A DNA stretch of 39,884 bases from Apostichopus californicus (Eukaryota > Echinodermata > Holothuroidea > Aspidochirotida > Stichopodidae), in NCBI GenBank assembly GCA_020650975.1, contig JAIPMN010042881.1, positions 7,428-47,311 on the forward strand. Reading direction: 5' to 3'. Numbering within the stretch: position 1 is the first letter of the stretch; every line of letters starts with the position of its first letter. The translations under genes and the position numbers were made by a program. The notes below the pieces were generated by a model. It ran no database searches. It was given only the letters and a program-made list of their open reading frames with translations, and had not been told where the DNA came from. Of this stretch, positions 10,229-20,399 are shown piece by piece.

Positions 10229-11625
10229 GCCAAAATAATCTCAGATTCATCATCAGCGCCACAAGAAGCACCAGAACAGGTGTATTTCGTTCGTTTTTGG
10301 AGACACCCACCTCGGCTCGTGCCCCCCTCCCAATGGTTTTTTGCCCCCCATGCCCCACACAACACCCAATTCCAAAATAAACTTCAGATTCGTGATCAGC
10401 GTGTCGAGAACAACCAGAAAAGATAGACATTGCCCGTCTTTGCGACCAAAATTATTTTCACCCCAAAAAACCGTACCCCCTTGCAGTTTTGGCCGAAATT
10501 GACCAAAAAATGGATTTCGTCAAAATGACGTCACAGGGGGTAATCGATGGCCCGGAGCCCAAATCTGCAACTCTCAGGTGCTTCCGTTCGGGAGATACGT
10601 GGTCCCAAAGGACCCGATAGAAATACGTGTTCTTCATACGTGCAAAAGTTGGAAAACACCCTCTTGTCAACCCCCCTCCTTTCCTCTCTAAAGTACCCAT
10701 CGACATTCCAATTTGACGTGGAGTAGTAGGAACCCCTGTCTTTCTCATACACCAATTTCGTGTAATTATCTGGTCGGAAAAAAGCTTTTCGTCTATATGA
10801 TTTCTATTTGGTCCCAAAATAGGTGTTTTTGTCTTGAACAGTTTAAAAAAGTTACTCTTTTGGGTACCCCTTCCTTTCCACTGAGGGTATGTGACGGCTG
10901 AATTTTTGATATGTGGGAGAAAAGAGTCATAGCTACTTGCAGACAACTCACACGGTAGCATTAATACTAGGGAAGGGGGTATAGTCTATACGTTTCGGAG
11001 GCCCCCTAAAAAATAGGTCTTCTTCATACGTGCAAAGTAGGGAATACCCCACCCCCTCTTTTCGACCCCCCTCCTGTCCTCTCTGAAATACCCATGGACA
11101 TCCCAATTGAACGTGGAGTAGTAGACACACAAAGGTGGGTGCACTGTCAATTTTCCGAGGCCACTTCCCTCTTGCTTTGGAGTATATGATTTCGCTCAAG
11201 TCTCCTAAATATTGTTTTTTTTCACAGTTCCACACGCTTTGTCTCCTTTGTAGGATTTGTCTCCTATTTTTGTCTCCTCGATTTGTCTCCTCGATTTGTC
11301 TCCTCTTGCCGGTGGCATGTGAAACGTCAACTATGTCTTGAAACTGTTGGTATGGGTTCCCCTAACCGTAAAAGGCACTTTGTCTATATGATTTATATTT
11401 GCGCCAAAAATAGGTGTTTTTGTCATGAAAACTTCGAAAAAGTGCCTATTTTGGAACCCCCCTCCTGTCAACTCAGGGTATCTGACGGGCTTGAATTCTT
11501 TATTTGTGGTAAACCAAAGTTTCAGCTGGTTGTTGATACCTCATGCAGTTGCATTAACTTTCGGGAAGGGTGTATCGTCTATACGAATTGGCGGCTCCCT
11601 AAATAATAGGTGTTTTTCAGCGTTA
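10229..11625 (+). repeat. Dispersed repeat, copy 1, with an internal duplication
   Basis: Bases 10229-10960 align with 19137-19905 through many exact blocks, for example AACTTCAGATTCGTGATCAG, AATGGATTTCGTCAAAAT and GATACGTGGTCCCAAAGGAC. Within copy 1 a module beginning CTTCATACGTGCAAA recurs 390 bp later (10632 and 11022), and the closing block GGGTATAGTCTATACG recurs near 10976 and, diverged, near 11570. Long open frames on both strands shift between modules and match no protein family I know, so I treat the region as noncoding repeat. Confidence 0.85.
11239..11306 (+). repeat. 13-bp minisatellite inside the dispersed repeat
   Basis: Five imperfect units of GATTTGTCTCCTC, the last three nearly identical. 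It is absent from the corresponding part of the second copy at 19.6 kb, so it expanded after the two copies separated. Confidence 0.8.
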
Positions 11626-11882
11626 ATAGTGTTATCATATATGGTTAACAGCCTACTTTTCAACTTAGGAGCGTTACTATCGCAACTGCGGTTGGCAGAT
11701 CAGGCCCATCTTTTCATGGCATCGCCTGTTGGGTATCCTCTTTCCCAAAGTGCCTTAAATTATTATGTTTGCAACATTCCTGGGCAGATGGTTTGGGATT
11801 TGTGAGAGAACATGCCGAGGTCCCGAGTGTCCACTTGTACAGAATGGGAAAGAAGACAGAGACAGGAATGTTGTGGTTATTA

Positions 11883-12475
11883 ACTTTATTATAATACGAT
11901 AAACTTTCAAAGCTGTAAACCTTTAACTCCCTCACCCCCCCCATGCAAAAGCTTGAATAACATAGCAAACTCTAACTCCCCCCCACCCCTCCCATGCTAT
12001 TTCAAAATAAATCATGTACGTTTAATTAACTTATTAATTCTGTAAGTAAATTTCTGCCTTATTTGTTAATTTCTGCCTTATTTGTTACTTTATTATAATA
12101 CGATAAACTTTCAAAACTCTAAACCTTTAACCCCCTCACCCTCCCCCCATGCAAAAGCTTGAATAACATAGCAAACTGTAACTCCCCCCCCCTCCCATGC
12201 TATTTCAAAATAAATCATGTACGTTTAATTAAGTTATTAATTCTGTAAGTAAATTTCTGCCTTATTTGTTAATTTCTGCCTTATTTGTTACTTTATTATA
12301 ATACGATAAACTTTCAAACCTCTAAACCTTTAACCCCCTCACCCCCCCATGCAAAAGCTTGAATAACATAGCAAACTGTAACTCCCTCATCCCCCCTCCC
12401 ATGCTATTTTCAAATTAATCATGTACGTTTAATTAAGTTATTAATTCTGTAAGTTAATTTCTGCCTTATTTGTTC
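11883..12475 (+). repeat. Three tandem copies of a 204-bp unit
   Basis: Unit starts at 11883, 12087 and 12290, each beginning ACTTTATTATAATACGATAA. Each unit contains ATGCAAAAGCTTGAATAACA, a C-rich stretch of variable length, ATCATGTACGTTTAATTAA and a closing CTGCCTTATTTGTT, which is itself doubled in units 1 and 2. Copies are well over 90 percent alike outside the C runs, which suggests recent amplification. No coding content. Confidence 0.92.
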
Positions 12476-12619
12476 AATGCTTAACTTTTTTAGAAAAGCG
12501 GCCTTTGTCGTCTGGTGTTGGTCTAATTTGTGTTGTACTTGGTCGGTCGTCGGTGTGATTTTCTTCGAAACAAAATCGTCAAAAGTAAGTCGAAGAAGAA
12601 AGTCGTCGCTGTCGTTCCA

Positions 12620-15251
12620 TTATGTCGGGTTCTGTCGTTTGCGATGTCTGGTCCCCGACCACACTTGGCTTGAAGTGCTCACGGTGCCGGGGCTTGTCGT
12701 TGATTCCTTGTAGGTGTTCTGCAAGAAAAAGAACAGAGAAAAACAGACAATCATAAAACAGAAGATCATAAGACATCCGATCCCTCTTCCTTATTGCAGT
12801 TTCTGATGAAGGGTTATTTACCTTGTCAGTGTTTGCCAGAGTTGCTCCCTTCAGATACTCTTCTGGTTGTCTTACTCCAAATGTAGGGGTCTTGCTCTGT
12901 ACGATAAGAAAGAAAGAAACCGTTGATACATTTCATTACTTCCTGATTGATTGAAGACGAAATCTTATTTTGCAACTCTTACCTTCTCAGTGACGCTCCT
13001 GATGACCCCAACAGTCTCTACAGCATTTTGCCTCTTCTGACTGACCAGGTAATATTTTGGCTGTACCTTTTCGGTATGTGTCATGTGGCTGGCAAGAGTT
13101 TTCAGTGCTGATGGTTGTTCTTCGAAGCACTGAAAATATGTAAAACATATCAAGTAATTTACACCGGTTTAGAATGTTAAAGGTAAGAGAGAAACGACAA
13201 ACCGCTTACTCTCAATATATCGTTCCCTGTCTTAATTTACAAGTATTTTCTTACCTTAGACACTATTGTTTCGCAATAATGTGCTTGAAATTTGGCTCTT
13301 CAATCCGGCGTTAAGCCAGCACGAGCTGATGAGGCGAGTAACCCTTTTTGATTGTATGGGTTCTCCTGTCCAGTAGACCAACCACATTGGCCCGAAGACC
13401 GTCTCCCACTGATTTGGGGGGGATTCTTCCTCTGTTGGGAAAGTGATAAAAACTCAGGGTTATCAGTTTGTTACGAAGCTAGCAAATGGGGTGCCGATGA
13501 CATGTTACAATATGAGAGAAGTTTACCTTATCTCTTGGATGCAAAATGTGAGGTCAGTGAACAGCTCTCTGTTAAGTGCAAGTGTTGCTGCCCTGTATGT
13601 AATGACCGTCTTGTGGTCGGAGACCAGCATTGTCCACATATCCTCTCCTTCTGAATTTCTTTGCCTTCTGGCCTTGATCTGATTCTCAACCCTCATATTC
13701 ACTACTGCCGATGCCCTCTGCCTGCTTGCTAAGATTACCTCAAGCATCAGGTAGTTTCTAATGTCGTCATGTGTCTTTTGATAAATTTTACCGTGTCTGT
13801 CCGTCCTCAATTTTAGCCTCAGATTCTTTTTGTGTTCTCAACGATTGAATGTCTCTGAAATAATATAGATACGGTGAAATATCAATAAAATTCATTTCCA
13901 ATCGATTGTGAGAGATCGAATACATCGAAGTAAATGGCATAACGAACAATGAATTGTTATGAACTCGTTCGCAAGGCATTTCTGAGAACAGGCGGTTAAT
14001 GTGACCTCTTGTCATAAACTGTTCGATGGTGCCGTCGCCGTACTGGTGCATACGCGTTATCTTACGAACCAGTTCGGCGGAGTTTTACTGGTCGAGCGAC
14101 CCTCCTTCACGGCTCTGGAGCCATTGCCTGTACGTTTTACATTGGTTTTTAATGAAGGTCGGGTCCTTCATCACCCTGTCCGTCTCTCCCTCATCGTCCT
14201 CCTCGTGCTCCTCCTCGTAATCGTCCTCCTCCTCCTCCCCCTCTTCCTGACGTTCCTCCTCCTCCTGTTCCATCTCCACCACTTCATCACTTTCCGACTC
14301 CTGTTCCTGCCGTCTCTTCATCTTCCCCAAACTCTTCCTCCTCCTCCTCCTGCACCTTTCCCTTATCCCTTGCCGTTATAGGGGTTACTTCTCTTTTCTC
14401 TCTGCTTCTCTCCCCCTCGATGTCGTGTTCGTTGGCTGATGATGACGAGGATTGATCGATTACTGTGGGTGTCTCTCTCTTTCGCTTCCTTTTTTGGGGG
14501 GCCGGTTCTTCTTCATCCGATGAAGATGATGATGTCATTGGAAGATTGTTACATTTCTTCCATATCCTTGCCCTCTCCCTCTTTGTCTTGTCGCCATGCA
14601 CCCTGTAGAGGTGCTTCCGCAGATCACCGAGATGCTCGAAGCATATCGGGCATTCGAGAGGGCTTGTCTGCTTCAGAAAAGCTCGCCCCGCTTTCTCTCT
14701 TCTTTGGAATTCGGCCATCTCTCTGCGAGGGTCCTTAATTTTGTGTTTTCCCCTCAAATGTCGAGGCAATTTTGCATACAATGCATGACACAAATGACAT
14801 TCTTTTCTGGCGGGTCTCCAATTTTATCGGTTTGCCCTAGCCCCTTTCTCCTCCTCTGAATCTGACATGCTGTGTAGAAAGAAAAATGGAACGATTGAAA
14901 TCTGTAACTTTTCCCTAATATGTAAGAACCGGTGATCCAAACCAAATGGTTCTTAAACTGCTCCGTAGATTTCATCAACAGCGCGTGTTAGCGTTGTTAT
15001 GTTACCAAGTTACTGGTTAATGACCTCGCGTGCTAGGAAGAAAACTAGGCCCTAAACCTAACACTTATTTTTGAACTGAAACTGAACGTAACGATAAACC
15101 TGCATTAAAATAGTTCATAAAGGATCTATGTTCTGAAATCTAATAGTACATACCTAATATATCGATATCTTGTCTGATTGAGGCAGCGGATTTTGTTTTC
15201 TTCTGTGAAGTGTTGTTTCTATCATCCGGACTTGTTGGCGTCCACGGTGGC
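12620..15251 (-). pseudogene. Zinc-finger plus tyrosine-recombinase-like gene, disrupted
   Basis: A spliced minus-strand gene. Supported exons are 15154-15251, about 13.98-14.87 kb, 13527-13854, 13255-13431, 12983-13129, 12822-12896 and 12620-12718, mostly with clear GT-AG borders. The N-terminal part has two C2H2-like fingers (CHLCHALYAKLPRHLRGKH; CPICFEHLGDLRKHLYRVH) and a long glutamate tract. WLQSREGG resembles the N-terminal helical domain of the family. NYLMLEVILASRQRASAVVN carries a box-I arginine, VSDHKT follows, SSTLLRNNSV resembles box II, and LASHMTHTEKVQPKYY resembles box III with its tyrosine. This organisation recurs in uncharacterised echinoderm and cnidarian proteins and recalls Crypton-type recombinases. 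At least two in-frame stops and two frame changes (after 14827, near 14300, in 14050-14095, at 13256) suggest a recent pseudogene or uncorrected sequence. Confidence 0.72.
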
Positions 15252-15344
15252 CTAGTATGGACATAATTTAAACCACAACAAATTGTCAATTGTGAAAAGT
15301 GTCACTTGTAATCGGTGGACCACACCTGGGCCCTATTTCATAAA

Positions 15345-16539
15345 GATTACTTACGAACCTTCTTAAATAATTCTTCGTAAGTCACTTAAGAACTTTAAAC
15401 AAGAAATAGTTCGTATCTTACGAACGGTTAATCTTCTTAAATTACGATCGATTATATAAGAATTTATGAAAAGTTCGTATCTTTTAGAACTTTGAAAGAG
15501 GCTGAATGTGGCCTTTGACCTGCAGCGTCAATTTTGTCTGAAACTTTTTCTCGTAAACGCGCATTCTTGGTCACGAAAGGAAAAAAGAAAATGGTAAGTA
15601 AATGACTAAAGCTTTCCTTCTTGGCAGTTTTCTATCAAAAATAATGAGATACCCAATAAAACTGTTCACGGGTACTTTTGTTCTTATCAAATACCATAAA
15701 AAAGTGTTTTTGTACAGCAGAAAGTTGTACGAAAACTGCTCGAGTCAAGCATCCATAACGTAACTGTGTGTAGACTATGCCTACTGTAGTGTTACTGTTA
15801 GACTATGTGTACTGTAGTGTTAGGGCTACATATTAATTACAATAGAGGCTACGCATAGGGCCGTTGTACTTACGGTAACAAATAGGCTAAGCTTAATCAT
15901 GTTAGTTAGGCTTGGGCCTAAGTAATGCTTGAAGTGGAAATGTTCAAACCACCTCGACTTCACAACAAAAACAAAATAAAGGATGTGTGAATCGTAATTA
16001 CATATATGCCCTAGGCTAACTCAGTAACTGTTGTTAGAGTTGACTAGGCTAGGCCTAATGAGGTAACCAAAGTTGGACGATCAGTTTAGTAGTAAAAAGG
16101 AACAGGAGGGACACTCAAGTCCCTATGAAGGACCCTATAGGAGAGAGGAAAAACTGAAGACACAAACACTCAGACCCGATTACAATGCTTAAAGAGCTTG
16201 TCCATAGCATTCTTTAACCCATTCACACTACTTGCACAACTTTCTGAGGCAAATCGTTCGAACAAAAATTTTGAACAATTTGGCTAGACTAGGCCTATTA
16301 GTTACCATCCGTAAGTTAGGCTAGGCTAATTCTTTTACTGTTTATATATTTATGATATTTTGTGCACCTACATTTTTTTGTCCGAGATCTTAGCTCCCCT
16401 GTCGGAGATCATAGCACCCCGTGTCGGAGACCTTAGCCCCTGTCGGGGAAATCATGGCGCCACCCCAGTTTTAACAATAACATATATATATGAGGAACAA
16501 ATATGTATGGAACTTAGAATGTTGTTATCTTTTTTTTCA
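15345..16539. other. Left interior of the composite transposon, no gene seen
   Basis: Contains subterminal CTTAAGAA/TTCGTAAG repeats to about 15480 and then unique-looking sequence. A possible splice donor follows an ATG near 15592 (AAAATG then GTAAGT), which might be the remains of an upstream exon, but no coding domain is visible. TAGGCT-rich background lies at 15780-16330. Confidence 0.5.
16378..16460 (+). repeat. 20-bp minisatellite, four units
   Basis: Four imperfect units of TGTCGGAGATCATAGCACCC, each about 20 bp, end about 80 bp before the pogo-like remnant. The core GTCGG(A/G)(G/A) echoes the GTCGGGACGT core of the two arrays near 0.8 and 1.3 kb, but the rest of the unit differs. Confidence 0.75.
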
Positions 16540-17135
16540 GGAGCACAATGGTTGAGGGACTTTCGGAAGAGAAACCCGATTGTAGTGGAGAGAGTTGGGG
16601 AGACTATGGGAAAAGAAAGAGCTATGTTAACAGTCGCGACTTGAAAAATGGTTGGGAGACTATAAGGCGTATATCAGTTTCGAGGCGGTGGAAAACTGGG
16701 AGGACATTCTTAAAGATGGTAGTCGCATTTTCAACTGTGACAAAAGTGGGTTTCCACTGGCAGGAAGCATGGATAAAGTGTTGGCCCCAAGAGAGACAAA
16801 GAACATCTACCAGTTCAGCAACACGGACAAAGGCAAATCACCGTCCTGGCCTGTATGAACGCTACATGGTTTTTCTTGGAGCCTATGTTACGACCCCCTG
16901 TAGGGTGCTCCAGAGGAATGGTGCGTAGGACAATCCTCGAACGGCTGGATTAACACGGAAGTTTCTTACGAATTGATCGAGTGTTAAGAGAGAGGACATC
17001 ACCTTCCCTCTCATCCTGCTAGTTGAAGGGAATAGCTCTCACATCACCCTTGAGACTGCAAACTTCTGTGCTGAAAACAAATCATCCTATATTGCCTGCC
17101 TGCCCATTCATCGCATGTACTTCAGCCGTGCGAAC
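16540..17135 (+). pseudogene. Pogo/Tigger/jerky-like transposase remnant
   Basis: Follows a strong splice acceptor (poly-T then CAG at about 16541). In order it shows WLRDFRKRNP (the usual end of the DNA-binding part), KWLGDYKAYISFEAVENWED, then the first DDE block RIFNCDKSGFPLAGSMDKVL and APRETKNIYQFSNTDKGK. After a frame change come NATWFFLEP and, near 17000, the second block FPLILLVEGNSSHITLETAN, then FCAEN and CLPIHRM. The family normally has an aspartate where this copy shows VEGNSSH. At least three frame interruptions plus a stop make it dead. About 200 of the usual 400-500 residues are represented. It is a different superfamily from the Harbinger ends around it. Confidence 0.75.
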
Positions 17136-18022
17136 TGAGTCTCTTTAGAAGTATAATAACTGTAATAACTCAAGCATTCCACATTCTACGTTAATTTGAG
17201 TCTTATATGGGACGAGAGGAATTGCCCTTTAATATCTTTTGCTGTGAATGCTATCGTAAATGTCAGTTGATATTCACTATAATTGAAGAATTTTACAATT
17301 CAATTTAAAATTTCTATTCCAGTATCCTATATAAATTTGTAATGTTCTTGCTAAATAAAAATGTACAAAATACTAGATTTCCATTTAACAACAATCTGAC
17401 AGAGGCGGCGGGGGGAGGCAAAAGTTTATATATAAATGTTTATATATCTTTATGTAGGGAAATCTATCTATATATAGGGTTAAGCACAGCAACAAAAATT
17501 TGGCAATTTTTTTTAGAGGGGTCCCCAAGGGTTTTTTTAATTGAAAATTGTGTGATCAAATTTTACAACTAGGACTATTCGTATATTCATGTGAATAAGC
17601 TAAGTATTTGCAGGTTTCAGTAAAACTTTTCTGAAAATCGTCCATTTTTACCACGTTTCAATGTGTATCTTGCGAATCTTATACTCCACCGTACAAATCT
17701 TGGTATGATTTTGAAGATAGAATTACACTGTTTGCCAGCAGCAATTCTGCGTTTTGTGTACTATTTTGGTTATTGGGTAGGTAGACCATGTTCGCTAGCT
17801 TCAAATGAGTTCTACATATACAAAGTCAATGCAAACCGTTCCGGTACGTCACACTTAACCAAGTTCTTTATTCTTTGCCAAGTGGTTTGTATTGAATTTT
17901 TTCATACATAATTACACCCCTAACAGATTAGGAACATTTTGCCCAATTTTAGACTAGGAAATATTTGAATAAATATTTTCTCAAAACTATAGTTCAGGCC
18001 CACATGGGGGGGGGGGGTGGGG
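17136..18022. other. Interior noncoding sequence left of the assembly gap
   Basis: AT-rich sequence with no protein family match on either strand. It ends in CACATGG followed by a 12-G run and TGGGG immediately before the gap. Confidence 0.5.
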
Positions 18023-18110
18023 NNNNNNNNNNNNNNNNNNNNNNNNNNNNNNNNNNNNNNNNNNNNNNNNNNNNNNNNNNNNNNNNNNNNNNNNNNNNNN
18101 NNNNNNNNNN
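18023..18110. other. Assembly gap of 88 N
   Basis: A run of N flanked on the left by a G homopolymer and on the right by a 13-base C homopolymer. Facing poly-G and poly-C tracts suggest a homopolymer or hairpin failure, or a join of sequences in the wrong orientation. Continuity across this point should not be assumed. Confidence 0.99.
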
Positions 18111-18642
18111 CCCCCCCCCCCCCAGGACAGCAATGACAATTAACCCTTAAACCTCCGGCTGCCAAAAAATCCGGATCCGCCCCTGTAGTTTTTTGTACTT
18201 CAAGCGGATAACTTATAAAGTTATAATTAGTTACGTAAACAGCTACGAGTAAGTATGTGAAGGGAGGGCAATGCGCAAAAATTTATCAAGAAAACCACAA
18301 ACGTACCGACCATAGGCGTACGAGGTGGGGGTGACTGCCCCCAAAAATTCTGAAGAACTAAGATACGGGCAAAAAATCTGTGCAAATTAGGGCAAATGAT
18401 AGGACCATTTTGCATATAATCTCCCATATATAAAGCAACATTTTCAAAGGGGAGGGGATACCCCTTAGACCCTCCCCCAGGACGACGGTCTGAAGTCGGG
18501 CAACCTTGCGTCAAGTAGTTCTACCCTTCCCCCCTCCCTCCCACCCCAGTCAGATATGAACCTTTCTATATAGTTACCCCTATTATAGTAGCTGTGATTG
18601 TTATCCCATCACCACCCCACCCCTATTATAGCCTATCCTATA
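18111..18642. repeat. Fragments of dispersed repeats right of the gap
   Basis: Near 18184, read on the minus strand, a CAGGGGCGGATCCGG terminus of hAT-like type ends after about 70 bases at the C run. Bases 18300-18490 contain a GGCGTACGAGGTGGGGG and CTGCCCCC block, of a type common in non-autonomous invertebrate elements. No coding content was found. Confidence 0.45.
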
Positions 18643-18870
18643 TTAAGTAGGGCATATGCTTAAAGAAATATCATCTTGAAGCATATCAATGATGTTGATG
18701 CACGCAAGTCTACTGAACCGGTACTTAGCATGCATCTGTCGGTCTGTCCATTGATCCAGTGGGTTAGTTCTGTCCCTAAATAGCCTTTCCTTTCGTAGAG
18801 CTCGTTGGTTTTCTCTTTGAAGCAGCCAAAAGCCATATACATAGCCATCATTGGCATCCACATTAAACAC
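18643..18870 (-). pseudogene. PIF/Harbinger (HARBI1-like) transposase fragment
   Basis: About 75 residues on the minus strand following a plausible acceptor (TTATTTAG). RLFRDRTNPLDQWTDRQMHA and KYRFSRLACINIIDML match the conserved N-terminal region of HARBI1/PIF transposases (FRDR.NPL...D....RYRFSR). The DDE catalytic part is absent, so this is only the first fifth of a roughly 350-400 residue protein. It sits close to the right-hand inverted terminal repeat, as expected for the element's transposase gene. Confidence 0.78.
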
Positions 18871-19136
18871 CTAAATAAGCAATGATGTGTTTTGATTGAA
18901 ATTTTCCGCCTAATTGACATGTAACACTTAAGAACATACTTAAGTGTGATGCTGATCATTCTTAAAGTTAACAACGATTTCAGGACAAAAATAACAATGA
19001 ATTCTTCTTAAGTTGCTTTATGAAATAGAAGATAAGAATGTTCTTAAAGTTACTAACAATTACAGACTTAAGAATGATTATTCTTCTTAAGTCCAAGATA
19101 ATAATGTTCTTAACTTTTATGAAATAGGGCCCTGAT

Positions 19137-19945
19137 ATGCCAAAATAGACCTCAGATTCTGAATCAGAGCCTCAAGAAGTACCAGATTAGGTATGGTTCG
19201 GGCTTTTTGGTAACATTCCCGTCCCCTCCCCCATCCCCACGGTGGTTATCGGCTCCACATACCCAGGAGAAACATGCTATGCAAAAATAAACTTCATATT
19301 CGTGATCAGCGTGTCAAGAACTACTAGATAAGATACACATTGCCCGTCTTTGCGACAAAAATAATTTTCAGCCAAAAAAACCTTGCAGTTTTTGCCGAAA
19401 TTGGCCAAAAAATGGATTTCGTCAAAATCATGTCACAGGGGGCAATCGATGCCCGGAGCCCAAATCTGCAACTCCCAGGTCCATATCTGCTTCCGTTCGG
19501 GAGATACGTGGTCCCAAAGGACCCGATAGAAATACGTGTTCTTCATACGTGCAAAAGTTGGAAAACTCCCTCTTGTCAACCCCCCCCCCCCCTCCTTTCC
19601 TCTCTAAAGTACCCATCGACATGAAATTTTGACGTGGAGTAGAAGACACCATCGTCATTGTGATACATTAATTTCGTGTAATTATCTGACCGGGAAATGG
19701 TTTTTGTGTATATGATTTCTATTTGCGCCAAAAATAGGTGTTTTTGTCTTGAAAATTTAAAAAAGTACCTCTTTTCGGTACCCCTTCCTTTCCACCTTTG
19801 GTATGTGACAGGGCTGAATTTTTATTATGTGGGAAACGAGAGTCGTACCTACGTGTAGACAACTCAAACGGTAGTATTAATCTTCGGGAAGGGGGTATAG
19901 TCTATACGTTTTGGACGCCCCCCCCAAAAAAAAATAGGTGTTTTT
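19137..19945 (+). repeat. Dispersed repeat, copy 2
   Basis: Direct-orientation relative of 10229-10960 extending to about the GGGTATAGTCTATACG and TAGGTGTTTTTCA blocks near 19895-19950. It lacks the internal duplication and 13-bp minisatellite of copy 1. It starts only a few bases after the Harbinger-like right end, so the transposon may have inserted into the left edge of this copy. Confidence 0.85.
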
Positions 19946-20399
19946 CACCGGTGGTAGCTATGATAAGCCTAAACATGGACGCCAGCGCCGACGTCAACAT
20001 TTGAGTAGGGTTTTTTTCCACTTTGGGTCACTCTGCGCCGCCAGGCGCATCTAATTTTTGGGGATGGCCCAAAAAAAAATCAGGTTTACAGCCGAGTATA
20101 ATTTTCAGTTGTATTGCTTCAAAATAATGGGGAAATATATCCATGATAACAAAATAGTCAAATTAATTGCAGGTATAAACATGCAATTACTACCATGGTA
20201 TGGCCCATATGGGAAACCCACCAGTGTTATGGTTCCAAACTTCACGACTTGCCTATGTGGGGGACTATGTGGGGCTGATATAGGCGTCCCACGACCATAT
20301 TTACCCATCCTTCCCACGGTCAACCCACGTGAGGCCCATATATGGTCCTGGTTGGGATATGTCGATGCAACACTGCCATCCAGAGTTAAATGTTATACA
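19946..20399. other. Unassigned sequence with a long but unsupported open frame
   Basis: A plus-strand open frame of 120 codons (20058-20420) has no recognisable domain. It contains several half-palindromic words such as GGCCCATATGGG and GGCCCATATATGG, of a kind I associate with dispersed repeats in marine invertebrates. It overlaps the degraded end of a LINE at its right edge. I do not call a gene. Confidence 0.45.

Larger units (their letters stand above)
15328..19132 (-). mobile_element. Composite DNA transposon with PIF/Harbinger-like ends and transposase fragment
   Basis: The two ends are exact 17-bp inverted repeats, GGGCCCTATTTCATAAA (15328-15344 and 19116-19132). Each continues inward into diverged CTTAAGAA-rich subterminal repeats about 150-230 bp long. 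GGGCCC-starting ends are common in invertebrate Harbinger elements, and a Harbinger transposase fragment sits near the right end. The flanks (CCT, TGA) do not form a clear 3-bp duplication, so the boundary may have been altered. The interior also holds a pogo-like remnant, a 20-bp minisatellite and an assembly gap, so it is a composite or nested structure. Confidence 0.7.

Noticed and set aside
10458-10961. Minus-strand open frame of 167 codons
   Set aside because: It lies wholly within the dispersed repeat, changes frame against the second copy and shows no family motif.
11883-12475. CRISPR-like array of regular repeats
   Set aside because: Units are 204 bp with no spacers between them, in a eukaryotic context; it is an ordinary tandem repeat.
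13320-13340. CTGATGAG core of a hammerhead ribozyme
   Set aside because: No GAAA box or stems follow at the needed spacing, and the bases fall inside an exon of the recombinase-like gene on the other strand.
14001-14381. Plus-strand leucine- and proline-rich open frame
   Set aside because: It is the antisense of the glutamate-rich tract of the zinc-finger/recombinase-like gene.
17920-18165. Open frames crossing the gap
   Set aside because: They are open only because of the N run and the G/C homopolymers.
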